Counted from the first letter of the stretch, positions 8,558-18,605 are shown. The stretch is 64,000 bases of DNA from Gynuella sp. (GCA_028282465.1 JANQHX010000051.1:1-64000); one strand, 5' to 3'. Notes: generated by a model from the letters alone, not told the origin. Numbers and translations are program-made.

Positions 8558-11140
8558 ATGCGGATAAATCTGAAACCGGTTTGCTATAACTGGTTTGGTG
8601 TTATTGTAATTTCATTTCTTATTTCAGCTTGTCAGGCGCCAGCTGAACCGGAATCTAAAGATGATTCAGGCGATTCTCAATCAGAAAATGGTGATACAGG
8701 TGGTGGACAGCCCGAGTTAAATTGCTCTCAAACCAATGTCGATTTCTTCAGTCAGAGTTTATGGCCGGTATTGAGTGAAAACTGTTCTGGGTGTCATATT
8801 CCAGGTGGGCAAGCTGAGTCTTTAGGTTCTGAATTCATTTACTCCGCAAATGAAAACAATGCATTGGCCGATGTTACGGCTTACATAGAAGCAAATGGTA
8901 GCTTATTTATTAGTAAGCCTACCCAATCTAATAACGTTAGTCATGGCGGGGGGCAGGTATTTTCTGCGAGTTCATCCGAAGGAAGTACGCTATCAGAAGC
9001 CGTTGCGCGTTTTTCTGAAGCAGCTTGTGCGAATGACTCTGAACCTAGCGAAGAGGCTGGGCTTGACGATGTGGTGATGATCAGTCCATCACGCACCCTA
9101 AGAAAGTCCAGTATTTTGTTGCAAGGTGAAATGCCTGATCAGGAATCAATTAATTCCGCATTACAAAGTGACCAAGCACTTAAGACAGAATTAATCGAAA
9201 TGATGGAAGGAGAAATTTTTGAGCAATGGTTGATGAACAGTGCGAATGATCACCTACTAACGCGAAAATATTTCACCGGCCAAACCGAAGCTCAAGAAGC
9301 GTTGAGTGGCGAGACGTATCGTTATATAGACATTTATGATCGCACTCAGGATGCTTTCGATGCATCAACTGACGCCAACTTAGCATGCGATGCTGTAGGA
9401 AATGATGATGCTCATGCTGACTGCATTTTAGCTAGTGAATTAGCAGACGTTGCTGCCACTACTTATCGACAAACTCAGAAGGCAATTGCAGAAGAGCCTT
9501 TAGAATTAATTCGCTATGTTGTTACTAACGATCGTCCTTACACAGAAATCTTGACAGCTGACTACATGATGATGAATCCGTTCACTTATGAAGTGATGGA
9601 TGGTCAAACTTGGACAACTACTTATGATCCGATGGACGACTCGGATTGGAGACCGGGACACATTAGAAGTTATCGTGTTTCTTGGAATACCACACTTCAA
9701 GACGGAACAGGAAAAGAATTTATTCCATCTGCCGGTATTCTTTCATCTCCAGTGTTTTTAGTTCGATACCCATCTACTGATACCAATAGAAATCGAGCCA
9801 GAGCTCGGTGGGCTTATTACTTTTTCTTAGGTACAGATATTGAACGCTTGGCCGTTCGTGCAATGGATCCAGAAGAACTTAAAAATGTAAGTAACCCTGG
9901 TGATGAAGGCACCTCCTGCTTTGGTTGTCATTCAGTAATGGATCCTGTTGCAGGCGCTTTTCAAAGTTTCGGAAATGCTGGTGAGTATTTAGTGCGGGAT
10001 GGTTTGGATTCACTGCCACAAACTCACGTGGATTCAACCGATTATCAAAATGGTGACCAGTGGTATCGTACGCAACTTCATCCAGGATTTAATGGAACTG
10101 ATTTACCAGTAGTTTCAAGCTTTGGTGCTGTGAATGGATATGGTGATGGCTTGCAATGGCTGGCTCAACAAATGGTAGCCGACCCTAGATTCGCAACCGG
10201 TACTGCGAAGTTTTGGTTTAAAGGGGTATTTGGCCGAGAGCCGCTAATTCAGCCAACTGCTATTAATGATCCTGACTACCAGGCCTTGCTTGACGCTTAC
10301 ACAGCCGAGCAAGCGCTGATTGATGATTGGGCTCAAAGTTTTATTGAAAGTAATTTTGACTTAAAAGAACTGCTAGCAGAAATGATGCTGTCACCACTTT
10401 ATCGGGGAGAGTCGATATTAAGTACCGACACATTCCGTCTTCAAGCTCTAAAAGAATTGGGTATTGGTCGATTACTCACACCAGAACAGTTAGATAGAAA
10501 ATTAGTTGCCACTGCTGAGTTTGACTGGCGAGTACCCTGGCAGGATGACAATCAATTGCTAGAAAACTATTACATGTTTTATGGTGGTATTGACTCCGAT
10601 GGAATTACTGAACGAGCTAACGAATTAAATGCCATGATGCTGTCCGTCGCCGAGCGCATGGCAAATGAAGTGTCCTGTGAGCTAGTTATTAATGAGTTTT
10701 GGCCAGGTGTAGAAAAGGTATTGTTTGAAGGGGTCACTATTTCAACTGATCCAAACACTTCTGCTGGAGAGTCAGCAATTCGTTCAACTATTCGAAACAT
10801 GATGTGGCGTTTGTGGGGAGTGGAAGATAGCTCGGAAGAAACTGCCATCTGGAATCTATATAAAGCACTGTACGACCAACGAATAGCGTTAGGAGATGAG
10901 ATTTCAGATACCCTTTACGCCGACGAAGATGTTGATGCTGATGATGAGTTTTGTAGTTTCAATGATCAAAGACCCGATGATGGCATTACAGTCGAGCTTA
11001 ATTGGTCTGGCATTGATTGGAGTGATGAAACCAGCATTAGAAATGGCATTGGCAGTAATTATAACCCTGAGCAAACACTGCGGCCATGGATAGGTGTTTT
11101 AACTTACATGCTCACTGACATTCAGTTTTTAACGGAGTAA
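8558..11140 (+). CDS. Di-haem lipoprotein, planctomycete-type cytochrome (DUF1588-like)
   Basis: ATG 8558 is chosen because GGAG lies seven bases upstream and it opens a lipoprotein signal (FLISAC lipobox). A TTG at 8537 has no such support. The product is about 860 residues with two haem motifs, C76-SG-C79-H80 and C454-FG-C457-H458. The second is followed by SVMDPVAGAFQSFGN, typical of DUF1588-type proteins, where a Cys-x-x-Cys-His is followed by MDP. The segment SRTLRKSSILLQGEMP resembles the helical repeats of this protein group. The stop overlaps the next gene's region, so the two are cotranscribed with a DUF1501-type protein, a pairing familiar for such secreted proteins. Function in the family is poorly known; I infer envelope redox chemistry. 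Confidence 0.65.
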   Translation: MRINLKPVCYNWFGVIVISFLISACQAPAEPESKDDSGDSQSENGDTGGGQPELNCSQTNVDFFSQSLWPVLSENCSGCHIPGGQAESLGSEFIYSANENNALADVTAYIEANGSLFISKPTQSNNVSHGGGQVFSASSSEGSTLSEAVARFSEAACANDSEPSEEAGLDDVVMISPSRTLRKSSILLQGEMPDQESINSALQSDQALKTELIEMMEGEIFEQWLMNSANDHLLTRKYFTGQTEAQEALSGETYRYIDIYDRTQDAFDASTDANLACDAVGNDDAHADCILASELADVAATTYRQTQKAIAEEPLELIRYVVTNDRPYTEILTADYMMMNPFTYEVMDGQTWTTTYDPMDDSDWRPGHIRSYRVSWNTTLQDGTGKEFIPSAGILSSPVFLVRYPSTDTNRNRARARWAYYFFLGTDIERLAVRAMDPEELKNVSNPGDEGTSCFGCHSVMDPVAGAFQSFGNAGEYLVRDGLDSLPQTHVDSTDYQNGDQWYRTQLHPGFNGTDLPVVSSFGAVNGYGDGLQWLAQQMVADPRFATGTAKFWFKGVFGREPLIQPTAINDPDYQALLDAYTAEQALIDDWAQSFIESNFDLKELLAEMMLSPLYRGESILSTDTFRLQALKELGIGRLLTPEQLDRKLVATAEFDWRVPWQDDNQLLENYYMFYGGIDSDGITERANELNAMMLSVAERMANEVSCELVINEFWPGVEKVLFEGVTISTDPNTSAGESAIRSTIRNMMWRLWGVEDSSEETAIWNLYKALYDQRIALGDEISDTLYADEDVDADDEFCSFNDQRPDDGITVELNWSGIDWSDETSIRNGIGSNYNPEQTLRPWIGVLTYMLTDIQFLTE
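8571..8584. promoter_or_regulatory. Operator-like site inside the first codons
   Basis: TGAAACCGGTTTGC matches 12 of 14 positions of the shared palindrome and lies 13 bases after the start codon of the di-haem lipoprotein. It could act as a roadblock operator or be a coincidence. Confidence 0.4.
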
Positions 11141-11145
11141 TGACC

Positions 11146-12468
11146 ATGCAAAGAAGAGAACTTTTAAAGGCAATGGTTGCTGCCGGGTTAATGCCAGCGT
11201 CGGGTTTATTGAGTAAGCCGGCTTCAGCGAATGTAGTGAGGTACGACGGACCAATTTATTTTACTTTTTTTGCCGAGGGTGGCTGGGATGTTACCAGTTT
11301 GTGCGACCCAAAAGATGGACAAATTGTAAATCAGGAATCTGGTGAAACCGTTTATATTAATCACTGGGCAGAGAACGGTAACAGCATACAAACCATATCA
11401 AATGGAATTCAGTATGCACCTTTTGCCAATAATGCAGATTTGTTTACCAATCATGGTAGCAAAATGATGGTTGTAAATGGCATTGATGCTCAAACAAATG
11501 CTCACTCTGCTGGCGTGCGTCATGTGTTTAGTGGGCGCTTTGCCGATGGTTATCCAGCAATTACAGCTCTAGCTGCTGCGAAACATGGTGCGGGATTACC
11601 TCTGGCGTTTTTAAGTAATGGTGGTTACAGAGAAACGGCAGGATTAACAAACTTCACGTTAATGCAAGACCCAAATACCCTGGGTAATTTAATTAATCCA
11701 AATTCACATTCCACTTGGGGTGCGAGTCAGTTCCATCGCCAGGATCAGATGGATTTAATTAAGGCAGCACGCACCGAACGAGTTACACGTCTTCAGGCGA
11801 GAAATCAAATTGCCTCCCGCTTGCAAAACTCCGCAGCGTTTTTGGAAAGTAGTGCTGCTGGTAGAGACCAATTAGTGTCATTAAATGATTATATGCCAGA
11901 GACATTAGAGCCACAGGTAGATTCGGAAGGTAACTGGCATCCGATTCTTAGGCAGGTTCAATTGGCATTAGTTTCGGCCGCTGCTGGTTTAACTGTGTCA
12001 GCTGATATAGTGCAGTGGGGCTTTGACACTCATGACACTCATGATGAAAACCAAACTCAGGCGATGAATCAACTTATTGATGGCGTCAATACTCTCTGGC
12101 GCTTAGCTAGTGAAATGGACACTCAATACGGTACTGATCTTACTGGGAGACTTAGAGTTGTAATCGCTTCTGATTTTGGTCGGACGCCGTGGTATAACGA
12201 TGGTAATGGTAAAGATCATTGGCCAATAGGCAGTGCTATCTTTATGCAGAACTCTGGTTTTTTTGATTCAGTAGTGGGAGCGACTACATCTACTCATGAT
12301 GCTCTTGGTTTAAATGGGAATTTGGAAGCTCAATCTGAAAATTCAGGTACGATTATCGAGCCTAGACATTTTCATGGTTTGTTAAGGCAATGGGCTGATG
12401 TTTATGACGATTACCAAACAAGTTTTCCATTGGATATTTCAGACTTAGATTTACGTGCATTGATTTAA
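11146..12468 (+). CDS. Tat-exported DUF1501-family protein
   Basis: I choose ATG 11146 over ATG 11140 because the GGAG at the end of the upstream gene is eight bases from it and too close to the other. The product (440 residues) begins MQRRELLKAM, a twin-arginine signal, cleaved near KPASA. The body has FAEGGWDVTSL, a conserved ASDFGRTPWYN region and repeated His motifs (DTHDTHDEN) like other DUF1501 (sulfatase-fold-like) proteins. The catalytic role of this family is not established. It directly follows the di-haem lipoprotein, with start and stop overlapping, so I infer joint function in the periplasm. Confidence 0.75.
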   Translation: MQRRELLKAMVAAGLMPASGLLSKPASANVVRYDGPIYFTFFAEGGWDVTSLCDPKDGQIVNQESGETVYINHWAENGNSIQTISNGIQYAPFANNADLFTNHGSKMMVVNGIDAQTNAHSAGVRHVFSGRFADGYPAITALAAAKHGAGLPLAFLSNGGYRETAGLTNFTLMQDPNTLGNLINPNSHSTWGASQFHRQDQMDLIKAARTERVTRLQARNQIASRLQNSAAFLESSAAGRDQLVSLNDYMPETLEPQVDSEGNWHPILRQVQLALVSAAAGLTVSADIVQWGFDTHDTHDENQTQAMNQLIDGVNTLWRLASEMDTQYGTDLTGRLRVVIASDFGRTPWYNDGNGKDHWPIGSAIFMQNSGFFDSVVGATTSTHDALGLNGNLEAQSENSGTIIEPRHFHGLLRQWADVYDDYQTSFPLDISDLDLRALI

Positions 12469-12485
12469 TCAGAAGTCCTTCAATG

Positions 12486-12520
12486 AAAAAGGACTGATGG
12501 TTAAGCATCGGTCCTTTTTT
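12486..12520. terminator. Bidirectional terminator between convergent genes
   Basis: AAAAAGGACTGATG pairs with CATCGGTCCTTTTTT. The run of A on one side and T on the other makes it work for both the rightward DUF1501 gene and the leftward di-haem gene. Confidence 0.85.
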
Positions 12521-12540
12521 CTGTTTTAAAGTTGTTAGAG

Positions 12541-14679
12541 TTATATAGTTTTCAAATACTCAAGAATTGCGTTGCACGCTTCAGGTTCTAATTTTGGCCC
12601 AATCACACCTTTCTCTTGCTGCCAGTAAGGCTTAGTTAAATCATAGCGATCACTGAATTCATGGCCTGTGTTGTGATTGCCAATAACTCGGGTGTCCAAA
12701 ATAAAATACCCTTGCTTGTCATAGTTTTTAAATTTTTTGAGACGTTTTTTCGCAATTCTCTGAAAACCATCTGGCTGTAAAATTCCCATATTAACGGTGT
12801 CGTATACTGGGTTGCCAAGTTGAACAAAGTCAGGTCGCTTGCCATCAGTTGGACAGAGTAAATCTTTTAAGGTTGGAACAGAACCATTGTGGAGGAAAGG
12901 TGCAGTTGCCCAGACGCCATTTAGTGGTCTTGCCTTGTACCCGAAACCAGCCTGAATGCAATTAGGGCGACCTTCTTCAAACAGTTTTTGTAAATCTGGA
13001 TCCGATAGACCGTTAACCTTAAACCAAGCATCAATGGTTTTTTGAACTGTTGCTGCCAGCGCATAGCCAAAACTAACGTTAGCACCATCCGTGATCCATT
13101 GTTCTATCAGCGGCACTTCATCATATTCTTTAGGCTTTTCTGTCTGGTCACCCCAACTGAGAGCTGCACGCGCTAGTTGATTAAAATCTCGAGCACAAAT
13201 CACACTGTCAATTAACATACCTGTAGTCTTTTCTGCAAAGGGCCCGTTATCAATTCCAGACGTATCCATGGTTCGAGTAACCATTACTCCGGCTTGTTTT
13301 ATATCCGTTCCAATTTGGTTAAGTGGTATAACCTTTAGTTGCAATACCGGATTTTCAGTTTGCTGTTGCGAATCACCTTGATACCACTTAATAGGCGCCA
13401 TGTACTCAGGCTCCCAAATACGTTCGCTGTTGATTACAGGTAAGTGGCAGCCTTCACAGTATTGCAGGTAAATTTCTTGTCCTTTTTGAGCAAGAGTAGA
13501 ATCCACTTCTGTTAGAGGCCAAATCGGTGCCTTAAGCCCAGAAAAACCAGTTTCCTTAGTTGGCTGTTCACCAGATAAAAACTTTTCCATCCAGACCATA
13601 TTGTTAATTGGAACCGAAGAAGAAAAACGGTGATCTTCTGGTGAAGACTTAACGTCAATAAATGCTTTCACTCCAAGCGCTTCACCCACATTACGAATTA
13701 ATGGTCCCATCACAGAAGCATCGTATTGCACCCAGTTAAACCAAGGGGATGTCCAAATATGTGGGTAATTCACAGGTGCATCAATGGGGGCCTTGTTCTG
13801 AGGCCGGTCTATATTTTCAGAAAATACGGCATTACCAATTCGGTTGAGAGCATCAAGCCGAGAAAAACCTTCCGTGACTTCGATAATGTCACTACTGCCC
13901 AGTTGAGCTCCAGCAAAAGACACTAAATCTGACTTCAGTCTAACTTTGGTCGTGGCGTTGTATTGAGTACCTAATAGCCGTTTAGCGAAACGGTCAAACC
14001 TACCACCCACTATGCCAAATTCAGCAGATAAAACTAATTGTCCGATCGCAGCTGTTAAACTCTCTTCTAGTAAACCTAAGTCTGTGGTGGCAGGTCCACC
14101 TTCTACAATGTATTCCCTTGGCCCATTTTTACCATCGTCGTAAATAAAATGACTGGTATGACAAGCTGCACAAGTAAAACCTATGGTGTCTGTTTGGGTA
14201 GTAAATCCATTCACATTTTGCGAGCTTGTTTTAGCAAAACCTATGGGCAAACCATCGGGGTTGTTTTCAGCATCGGGTTCGCTGCGAATAAAACCAAAAC
14301 GTAGCAAGTATTCGTTATCCACGAATACAGGCTTCTCCCCAAAGGGCATAGTGAACAACGATGAAGCCGGCTGCTCAAGGCTTAAAAACCAATCATATGG
14401 TAGAGGAAGGGTTCGTGTGCCTTGACTTAAATGGTGATATTTTTTTGTGTCGGCAGATGGGCTGTCCCATTGATTACCCCAGTTCTGATCCATCCATACT
14501 TGGGGTACCCACTCACCATATTTGTCCTGAACCTGAAGTTTCGGCAAATTAGGAGGAGAAAGGGCAGATACCAAACTTTGAACAGAATCTACTTTCGAAA
14601 TAATAAATAAAATAACAAGAACTGTTGCCAATCCACTCCATTTCTTGGGATGTTTCTTAAAGATATCTAAGTTAATCAT
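12541..14679 (-). CDS. RoxA-like / di-haem cytochrome c peroxidase-like protein
   Basis: This 712-residue protein has an N-terminal membrane anchor or signal (about 15-30) and two haem motifs, C170-AA-C173-H174 and C408-EG-C411-H412. Near the C-terminus it has GVWATAPFLHNGSVPTL, a hallmark of the cytochrome-c-peroxidase/rubber-oxygenase (RoxA) group. RoxA cleaves carbon double bonds in polyisoprene with O2, while related proteins are peroxidases, and sequence by eye cannot separate these. It starts 20 bases after the lipoxygenase stop, with a ribosome site (AAGAGGAAAC), so the two are clearly one operon. I infer that it acts in the periplasm on oxidised lipids or on peroxides made by the lipoxygenase. 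Confidence 0.75.
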   Translation of the reverse strand: MINLDIFKKHPKKWSGLATVLVILFIISKVDSVQSLVSALSPPNLPKLQVQDKYGEWVPQVWMDQNWGNQWDSPSADTKKYHHLSQGTRTLPLPYDWFLSLEQPASSLFTMPFGEKPVFVDNEYLLRFGFIRSEPDAENNPDGLPIGFAKTSSQNVNGFTTQTDTIGFTCAACHTSHFIYDDGKNGPREYIVEGGPATTDLGLLEESLTAAIGQLVLSAEFGIVGGRFDRFAKRLLGTQYNATTKVRLKSDLVSFAGAQLGSSDIIEVTEGFSRLDALNRIGNAVFSENIDRPQNKAPIDAPVNYPHIWTSPWFNWVQYDASVMGPLIRNVGEALGVKAFIDVKSSPEDHRFSSSVPINNMVWMEKFLSGEQPTKETGFSGLKAPIWPLTEVDSTLAQKGQEIYLQYCEGCHLPVINSERIWEPEYMAPIKWYQGDSQQQTENPVLQLKVIPLNQIGTDIKQAGVMVTRTMDTSGIDNGPFAEKTTGMLIDSVICARDFNQLARAALSWGDQTEKPKEYDEVPLIEQWITDGANVSFGYALAATVQKTIDAWFKVNGLSDPDLQKLFEEGRPNCIQAGFGYKARPLNGVWATAPFLHNGSVPTLKDLLCPTDGKRPDFVQLGNPVYDTVNMGILQPDGFQRIAKKRLKKFKNYDKQGYFILDTRVIGNHNTGHEFSDRYDLTKPYWQQEKGVIGPKLEPEACNAILEYLKTI

Positions 14680-14699
14680 CGCTCTGTTTCCTCTTATGG

Positions 14700-16373
14700 T
14701 TACACGGTAACGCTATTGGGAATGTTCTTAGGGTCCATAAATGGATAACTAAATTTTCGACTTTTGTTTCTGTCTTTAATATCTTTATGAATTTTGAGAA
14801 GCTGGTTTTGGTGTTCTGCTATGATTCCCTGTACTTCTTTTGGGAATACATTAATTGAGTAATTTCCTATTCGGTTCACCTTGAAATTAGTTAAATAGAA
14901 AATAAATGCTTGCTCGAATGCCATTGAGAATGGTGGGAAGAATTTAACTAAGCCAGACTCTGTTTGATAGTTACTGGGATCTGTGAATGGCGGTACATAA
15001 CTAGAGAATGGCAAATTGGGGGGAAACCCCGCACATTCATATTGAGGGTAATGGATTGACGAGTGATGGGCTGTAGCGATGAAAATTATATGAGCAACTA
15101 TCTCAATTAATTGATCTTTGTTATTAAATTCTGTGGGGAAGTCTGTCAATCCACAAAACTTTTCTTCTCTGGAACCCCCTAGCTCATTTGCCCACTTTTG
15201 TAGTTCAAAGTCACCCGTAATGTCTTGTTCTATCTTATACCAATAACTGATATAGCTCTCAGTGAAACGCTTAATTTCATTCCAGAGCAATAGACCATCA
15301 TCTCGATAGGGGTAAACTAAACGAGGATCATTCACATGGCGCTTTTCTAAGTCTCGAGTAAGGATGAAATCTTTAAAACTGTAAGACTTCATACCTTCTG
15401 CCATAAATGCGACCAGTGCTTCATTGTCACAACCAAACATCTTCCCAAAGCTTGGGATTTTACCGTCTGGTGTTTTTTCAAATAATGGGTTTACATTAAC
15501 ACTTAGAGTAAATTTCAAATGTGGTTTTAGTAAGGCAAGAATCGGATGGTTCTCGCCTAGCTGGCGCCAACTAACCATGATAATGGATTCTAATATATAG
15601 TGAATTCGAGTGGCATGAGTCCAAAGTTCCTGATGAGTTCCATCGGCTGCTTGAATATAGGTTCGTGCCATGGCCCAGCGATCATCATTAGGCGTAATAA
15701 TTGGATTATCTTTTGTATTTGTTGGTTTAGTGGCATCCAGTTGAATAGCCATTGCTTCTAGGCAGCCATCATCCTGCATTTTGTACAGAGCGATTGCCGG
15801 CAGAACGTATTTTCTTTCATCCTCTACATAGCCAGGGTTCTCAGACAATGGTTTAAGCATGTCATAGTTAGTGATGTAAAATCGATTATCCCTAAATAGA
15901 GTTTGGTACTCTGATTCTGTTAAACCAAGGGCGGCTGCAGTAACAATAAAGTTTTTCGGAATGGGGTTGACACCATTTACGCCCTCGATAACAACAGGAT
16001 TCATACCCGCTACCCTTTGGTAGCCAAGATATTTATTATCCAGAAAATTTTCTCGCATTTCCGAATTGGGAAAAAATGATTTACTGAAAAAGAAGTAATC
16101 ATTAAATGATTTAAAAGGCCTTCTTAATAATTTAAATTTAACTAATTTACTAATGAAGGAAGGTAGGCTAGGTATGAGTCCCGCGAGATTTATATAAGAC
16201 CTAATTTTATAAAGAAGAGTTGGCTTTTCTCTGTCAGGTAGCTTGTTGATGGTTGCGATAAAGCCATCATAAGTCAGAGTGTATTCATACTCTTTCTGCA
16301 TTGCTTCTAAATTTTTCTTTCGTTGAATCTCATTGCTTTTATCAAATTGAGGCAAGGATAATCCTGAAGCCAT
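14700..16373 (-). CDS. Lipoxygenase family protein
   Basis: The 557 residues carry the lipoxygenase metal-ligand pattern. H253-x4-H258 is followed by a region ending HPILALLKPHLKFTL. H437-x3-H441 lies in a segment matching the second helix pair (HHSSIHYPQ). The last residue is Val557, in the place where most lipoxygenases have a C-terminal Ile that ligands the metal. Lipoxygenases add O2 to polyunsaturated fatty acids to give hydroperoxides. There is no PLAT domain and no obvious signal peptide. The start follows a strong ribosome site (AAAGGAGGAG). It lies 29 bases after a chemoreceptor gene and 20 before a RoxA-like di-haem gene. Family assignment is by motif; substrate and position specificity are unknown. 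Confidence 0.85.
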   Translation of the reverse strand: MASGLSLPQFDKSNEIQRKKNLEAMQKEYEYTLTYDGFIATINKLPDREKPTLLYKIRSYINLAGLIPSLPSFISKLVKFKLLRRPFKSFNDYFFFSKSFFPNSEMRENFLDNKYLGYQRVAGMNPVVIEGVNGVNPIPKNFIVTAAALGLTESEYQTLFRDNRFYITNYDMLKPLSENPGYVEDERKYVLPAIALYKMQDDGCLEAMAIQLDATKPTNTKDNPIITPNDDRWAMARTYIQAADGTHQELWTHATRIHYILESIIMVSWRQLGENHPILALLKPHLKFTLSVNVNPLFEKTPDGKIPSFGKMFGCDNEALVAFMAEGMKSYSFKDFILTRDLEKRHVNDPRLVYPYRDDGLLLWNEIKRFTESYISYWYKIEQDITGDFELQKWANELGGSREEKFCGLTDFPTEFNNKDQLIEIVAHIIFIATAHHSSIHYPQYECAGFPPNLPFSSYVPPFTDPSNYQTESGLVKFFPPFSMAFEQAFIFYLTNFKVNRIGNYSINVFPKEVQGIIAEHQNQLLKIHKDIKDRNKSRKFSYPFMDPKNIPNSVTV

Positions 16374-16402
16374 ACCGCTCCTCCTTTCTAAATATTTATA
16401 AC

Positions 16403-17920
16403 TTATAAGTTAAACTGACTTACAACATTCTTCATTTTATTGGTTATGCTTGAGAGATTGTCGCTTGATTGAGCAGTTTCTCTAGCGCCTTTAGCAGCTT
16501 CTTCAGCAAGATCATTTATGGTTTGAGTGTTATTGCTAATATCCTTAGTAACAACACTCTGTTGTTCTGCGGAGCTAGAGATTTGCTCATTTAATGACAT
16601 AATATTCGACATCTGCTCAGACACATTGTTAATGGCTTCACCAGCACTATTCGCTTTCACTACCGATTTCTCGGCAATGTCGCAGCACTCCACCATGGAT
16701 TTAACCGCGACTCTGGTGCTGTCTCTTAACTTGTCAATGGTTGCTTGAATTTCACTAGTAGATGACTGAGTACGTTGCGCCAAGGTTCTAACTTCATCAG
16801 CAACAACTGCAAATCCTCTTCCTTGCTCGCCTGCTCTTGCAGCTTCAATTGCTGCATTAAGTGCGAGTAAGTTGGTTTGCTCCGTTAGCTCATTAATCAT
16901 TTCAACAACGGATAGAATGCTTTCACTGTCTGCCTCAATTTTTCGTATAGCTTCAGAGGAACCCTGAATTTGACTAGCCAAATCATTAATTGACTCTACT
17001 GCATCATCTACTATTCCTATGCCAGATGAAGACTCTGAATGTCCTTGTTGTGTAGCAGTGTTTGCTTCAACGGCTGCCTCTGCAACCGCAGAAATTGATA
17101 AGCTCATTTCACGTATCGAATTAGACAATTCACCGACTTCATTTTGTTGGCGACTAACGCCTGCTAGGGTTTGTTCTGAAATGACTGCATTGCTTTCAGC
17201 AGCTTCTGAGAGTTGACCTAATACTGTTTGTATTTCCGTCACCATATTTCTCAAACTCTGCACCATGTTTGCAGTGGCTGATTCTATGTGAGGATGGTTG
17301 GTGTCGATGTTGAGGTTGCCTGAAGCAATTTCTCTAGTAACGCGAGTGGTCTCTTCAAGAGAAGGTATTTCGGAAGTGAGCGTATACCAAATTAAACCAA
17401 TGGTGCAGCCAACAAACAATATAGCTAGAGTCGCCACTAAGCCGATTACAAATGCAGATGCCTCCCTTAAACCACTGCCGAAAACATCAGATTTCTCTTT
17501 AGGCCATTCCATATGTTTTTTAAATTTTGCAATGTCGTTTTCATTTAACGTTGATGAATTTAGAGATTTCAGCTCATCAATCATCACTGTTAAACGCTCT
17601 ACATCCTCTTCTGCTAAATCTAGTAAAAGTCCTTGGCCTAACAAATGAAATAGAATTTTTTCCACTTCAAAAATGGCATTGCCAACGTTAGTTGCTTGCT
17701 GTCTCGCATATTCAACTGAGCGGATGAGTGTATCTCTAGAGGGTTCGGCGCTATTCAGTTCAATATCAATTTCTGTGACTGTAATAATGTGCTCACGTTC
17801 CCAGTAAGCAAAATCAATGACTTTGCTTAGTAATCGAATTCCAAATTGAACGACCAGAAAAGAAATAACAGCAGCGGTAATAGCTACTAATAGTTTTTGC
17901 TTGAGAGAAAGATCTTTCAT
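16403..17920 (-). CDS. Methyl-accepting chemotaxis protein
   Basis: ATG 17920 (MKDLSLKQ) is preceded by GGAT, whereas the upstream ATG 17962 has no ribosome site. The product (505 residues) has a membrane segment near residues 8-28, a small periplasmic helical sensor of about 120 residues, a second membrane segment (about 155-178), a HAMP region, and the conserved cytoplasmic hairpin ([18 protein letters not shown]) with flanking methylation helices. There is no C-terminal CheR-binding pentapeptide. The periplasmic part resembles a four-helix-bundle sensor. It is the first gene of the operon with lipoxygenase and the RoxA-like protein, so a ligand linked to fatty acids or oxidation products is possible. 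Confidence 0.9.
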   Translation of the reverse strand: MKDLSLKQKLLVAITAAVISFLVVQFGIRLLSKVIDFAYWEREHIITVTEIDIELNSAEPSRDTLIRSVEYARQQATNVGNAIFEVEKILFHLLGQGLLLDLAEEDVERLTVMIDELKSLNSSTLNENDIAKFKKHMEWPKEKSDVFGSGLREASAFVIGLVATLAILFVGCTIGLIWYTLTSEIPSLEETTRVTREIASGNLNIDTNHPHIESATANMVQSLRNMVTEIQTVLGQLSEAAESNAVISEQTLAGVSRQQNEVGELSNSIREMSLSISAVAEAAVEANTATQQGHSESSSGIGIVDDAVESINDLASQIQGSSEAIRKIEADSESILSVVEMINELTEQTNLLALNAAIEAARAGEQGRGFAVVADEVRTLAQRTQSSTSEIQATIDKLRDSTRVAVKSMVECCDIAEKSVVKANSAGEAINNVSEQMSNIMSLNEQISSSAEQQSVVTKDISNNTQTINDLAEEAAKGARETAQSSDNLSSITNKMKNVVSQFNL

Positions 17921-18369
17921 GGTTGATCCGAGCTTAGATGACGAGCGATTTAAAATCAGCATAGGAGTACAACCAAGGTATGTCGAAACGAGAGCTTGAT
18001 TTAATTAGAATAAGTTAGAAAAGCTACATAAATTTAATAAGTTAAGGAAATTCTAAATAAGGGTGGGGGTGTTTAATTGATATCTTGCTAAATATTTATG
18101 AGAGACAATTATTTGATCGGTAAATTTCAAATTAATAAGTTCGCCAAATATCTTTGTTCTTTTAATTAATCCCTAAGCTTTAGAAAATCCTCATTTATAT
18201 ATTTCGTACTTCAAAAATAGAAGGCAATTACCAAGTAAACAAATTCGGTGTGTTACTGGCAAACATTAGTCATGTCGCATAAAGGAGTCTCAGTCTGACT
18301 TAGGTCAATGTGGTAATTAGCGGAATCCTTAATATAAATGATAATAATTATCATCAGCATGAGGGTTCC
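17921..18369. other. Divergent promoter region of the chemoreceptor operon and feoAB
   Basis: This is an AT-rich stretch with no gene. It contains the Fur box at 18338-18354 close to feoA. Nothing clear was seen as a promoter for the leftward operon. Confidence 0.6.
18338..18354. promoter_or_regulatory. Fur box upstream of feoA
   Basis: ATGATAATAATTATCAT is a perfect 17-base palindrome matching the ATAAT-type Fur consensus. It sits 15 bases before the feoA start, so Fur-Fe2+ would shut off iron uptake. Confidence 0.85.
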
Positions 18370-18603
18370 ATGACCTTAGATCAGCTTCAATTTAACCTGC
18401 CTGCAACGATTCATCACTTGCATCATTCAGATCAACGATGGGTTCAACAAATGAACGCACTGGGCTTGCTACCCGGTGAACAGGTTGTCGTTTTACGTAC
18501 AGCCCCCTTAGGTGACCCCATGCAAATCAAAGTTGGCGGTACGCTATTAAGCATTCGGAAATATGATGCACAATTGATCAGTTTGCAGAGTTTGGGAGCC
18601 TAG
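18370..18603 (+). CDS. feoA: FeoA, ferrous iron transport accessory protein
   Basis: This 77-residue protein has the small SH3-like FeoA fold pattern: MNALGLLPGEQVVVLRTAPLGDP, then IKVGGTLLSIRK. The start is taken at ATG 18370; an upstream GTG frame overlaps the Fur box and is not credible. It is followed by feoB with a 2-base gap. FeoA binds FeoB's cytoplasmic part and is needed for Fe2+ uptake in several bacteria. Confidence 0.9.
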   Translation: MTLDQLQFNLPATIHHLHHSDQRWVQQMNALGLLPGEQVVVLRTAPLGDPMQIKVGGTLLSIRKYDAQLISLQSLGA

Positions 18604-18605
18604 TT

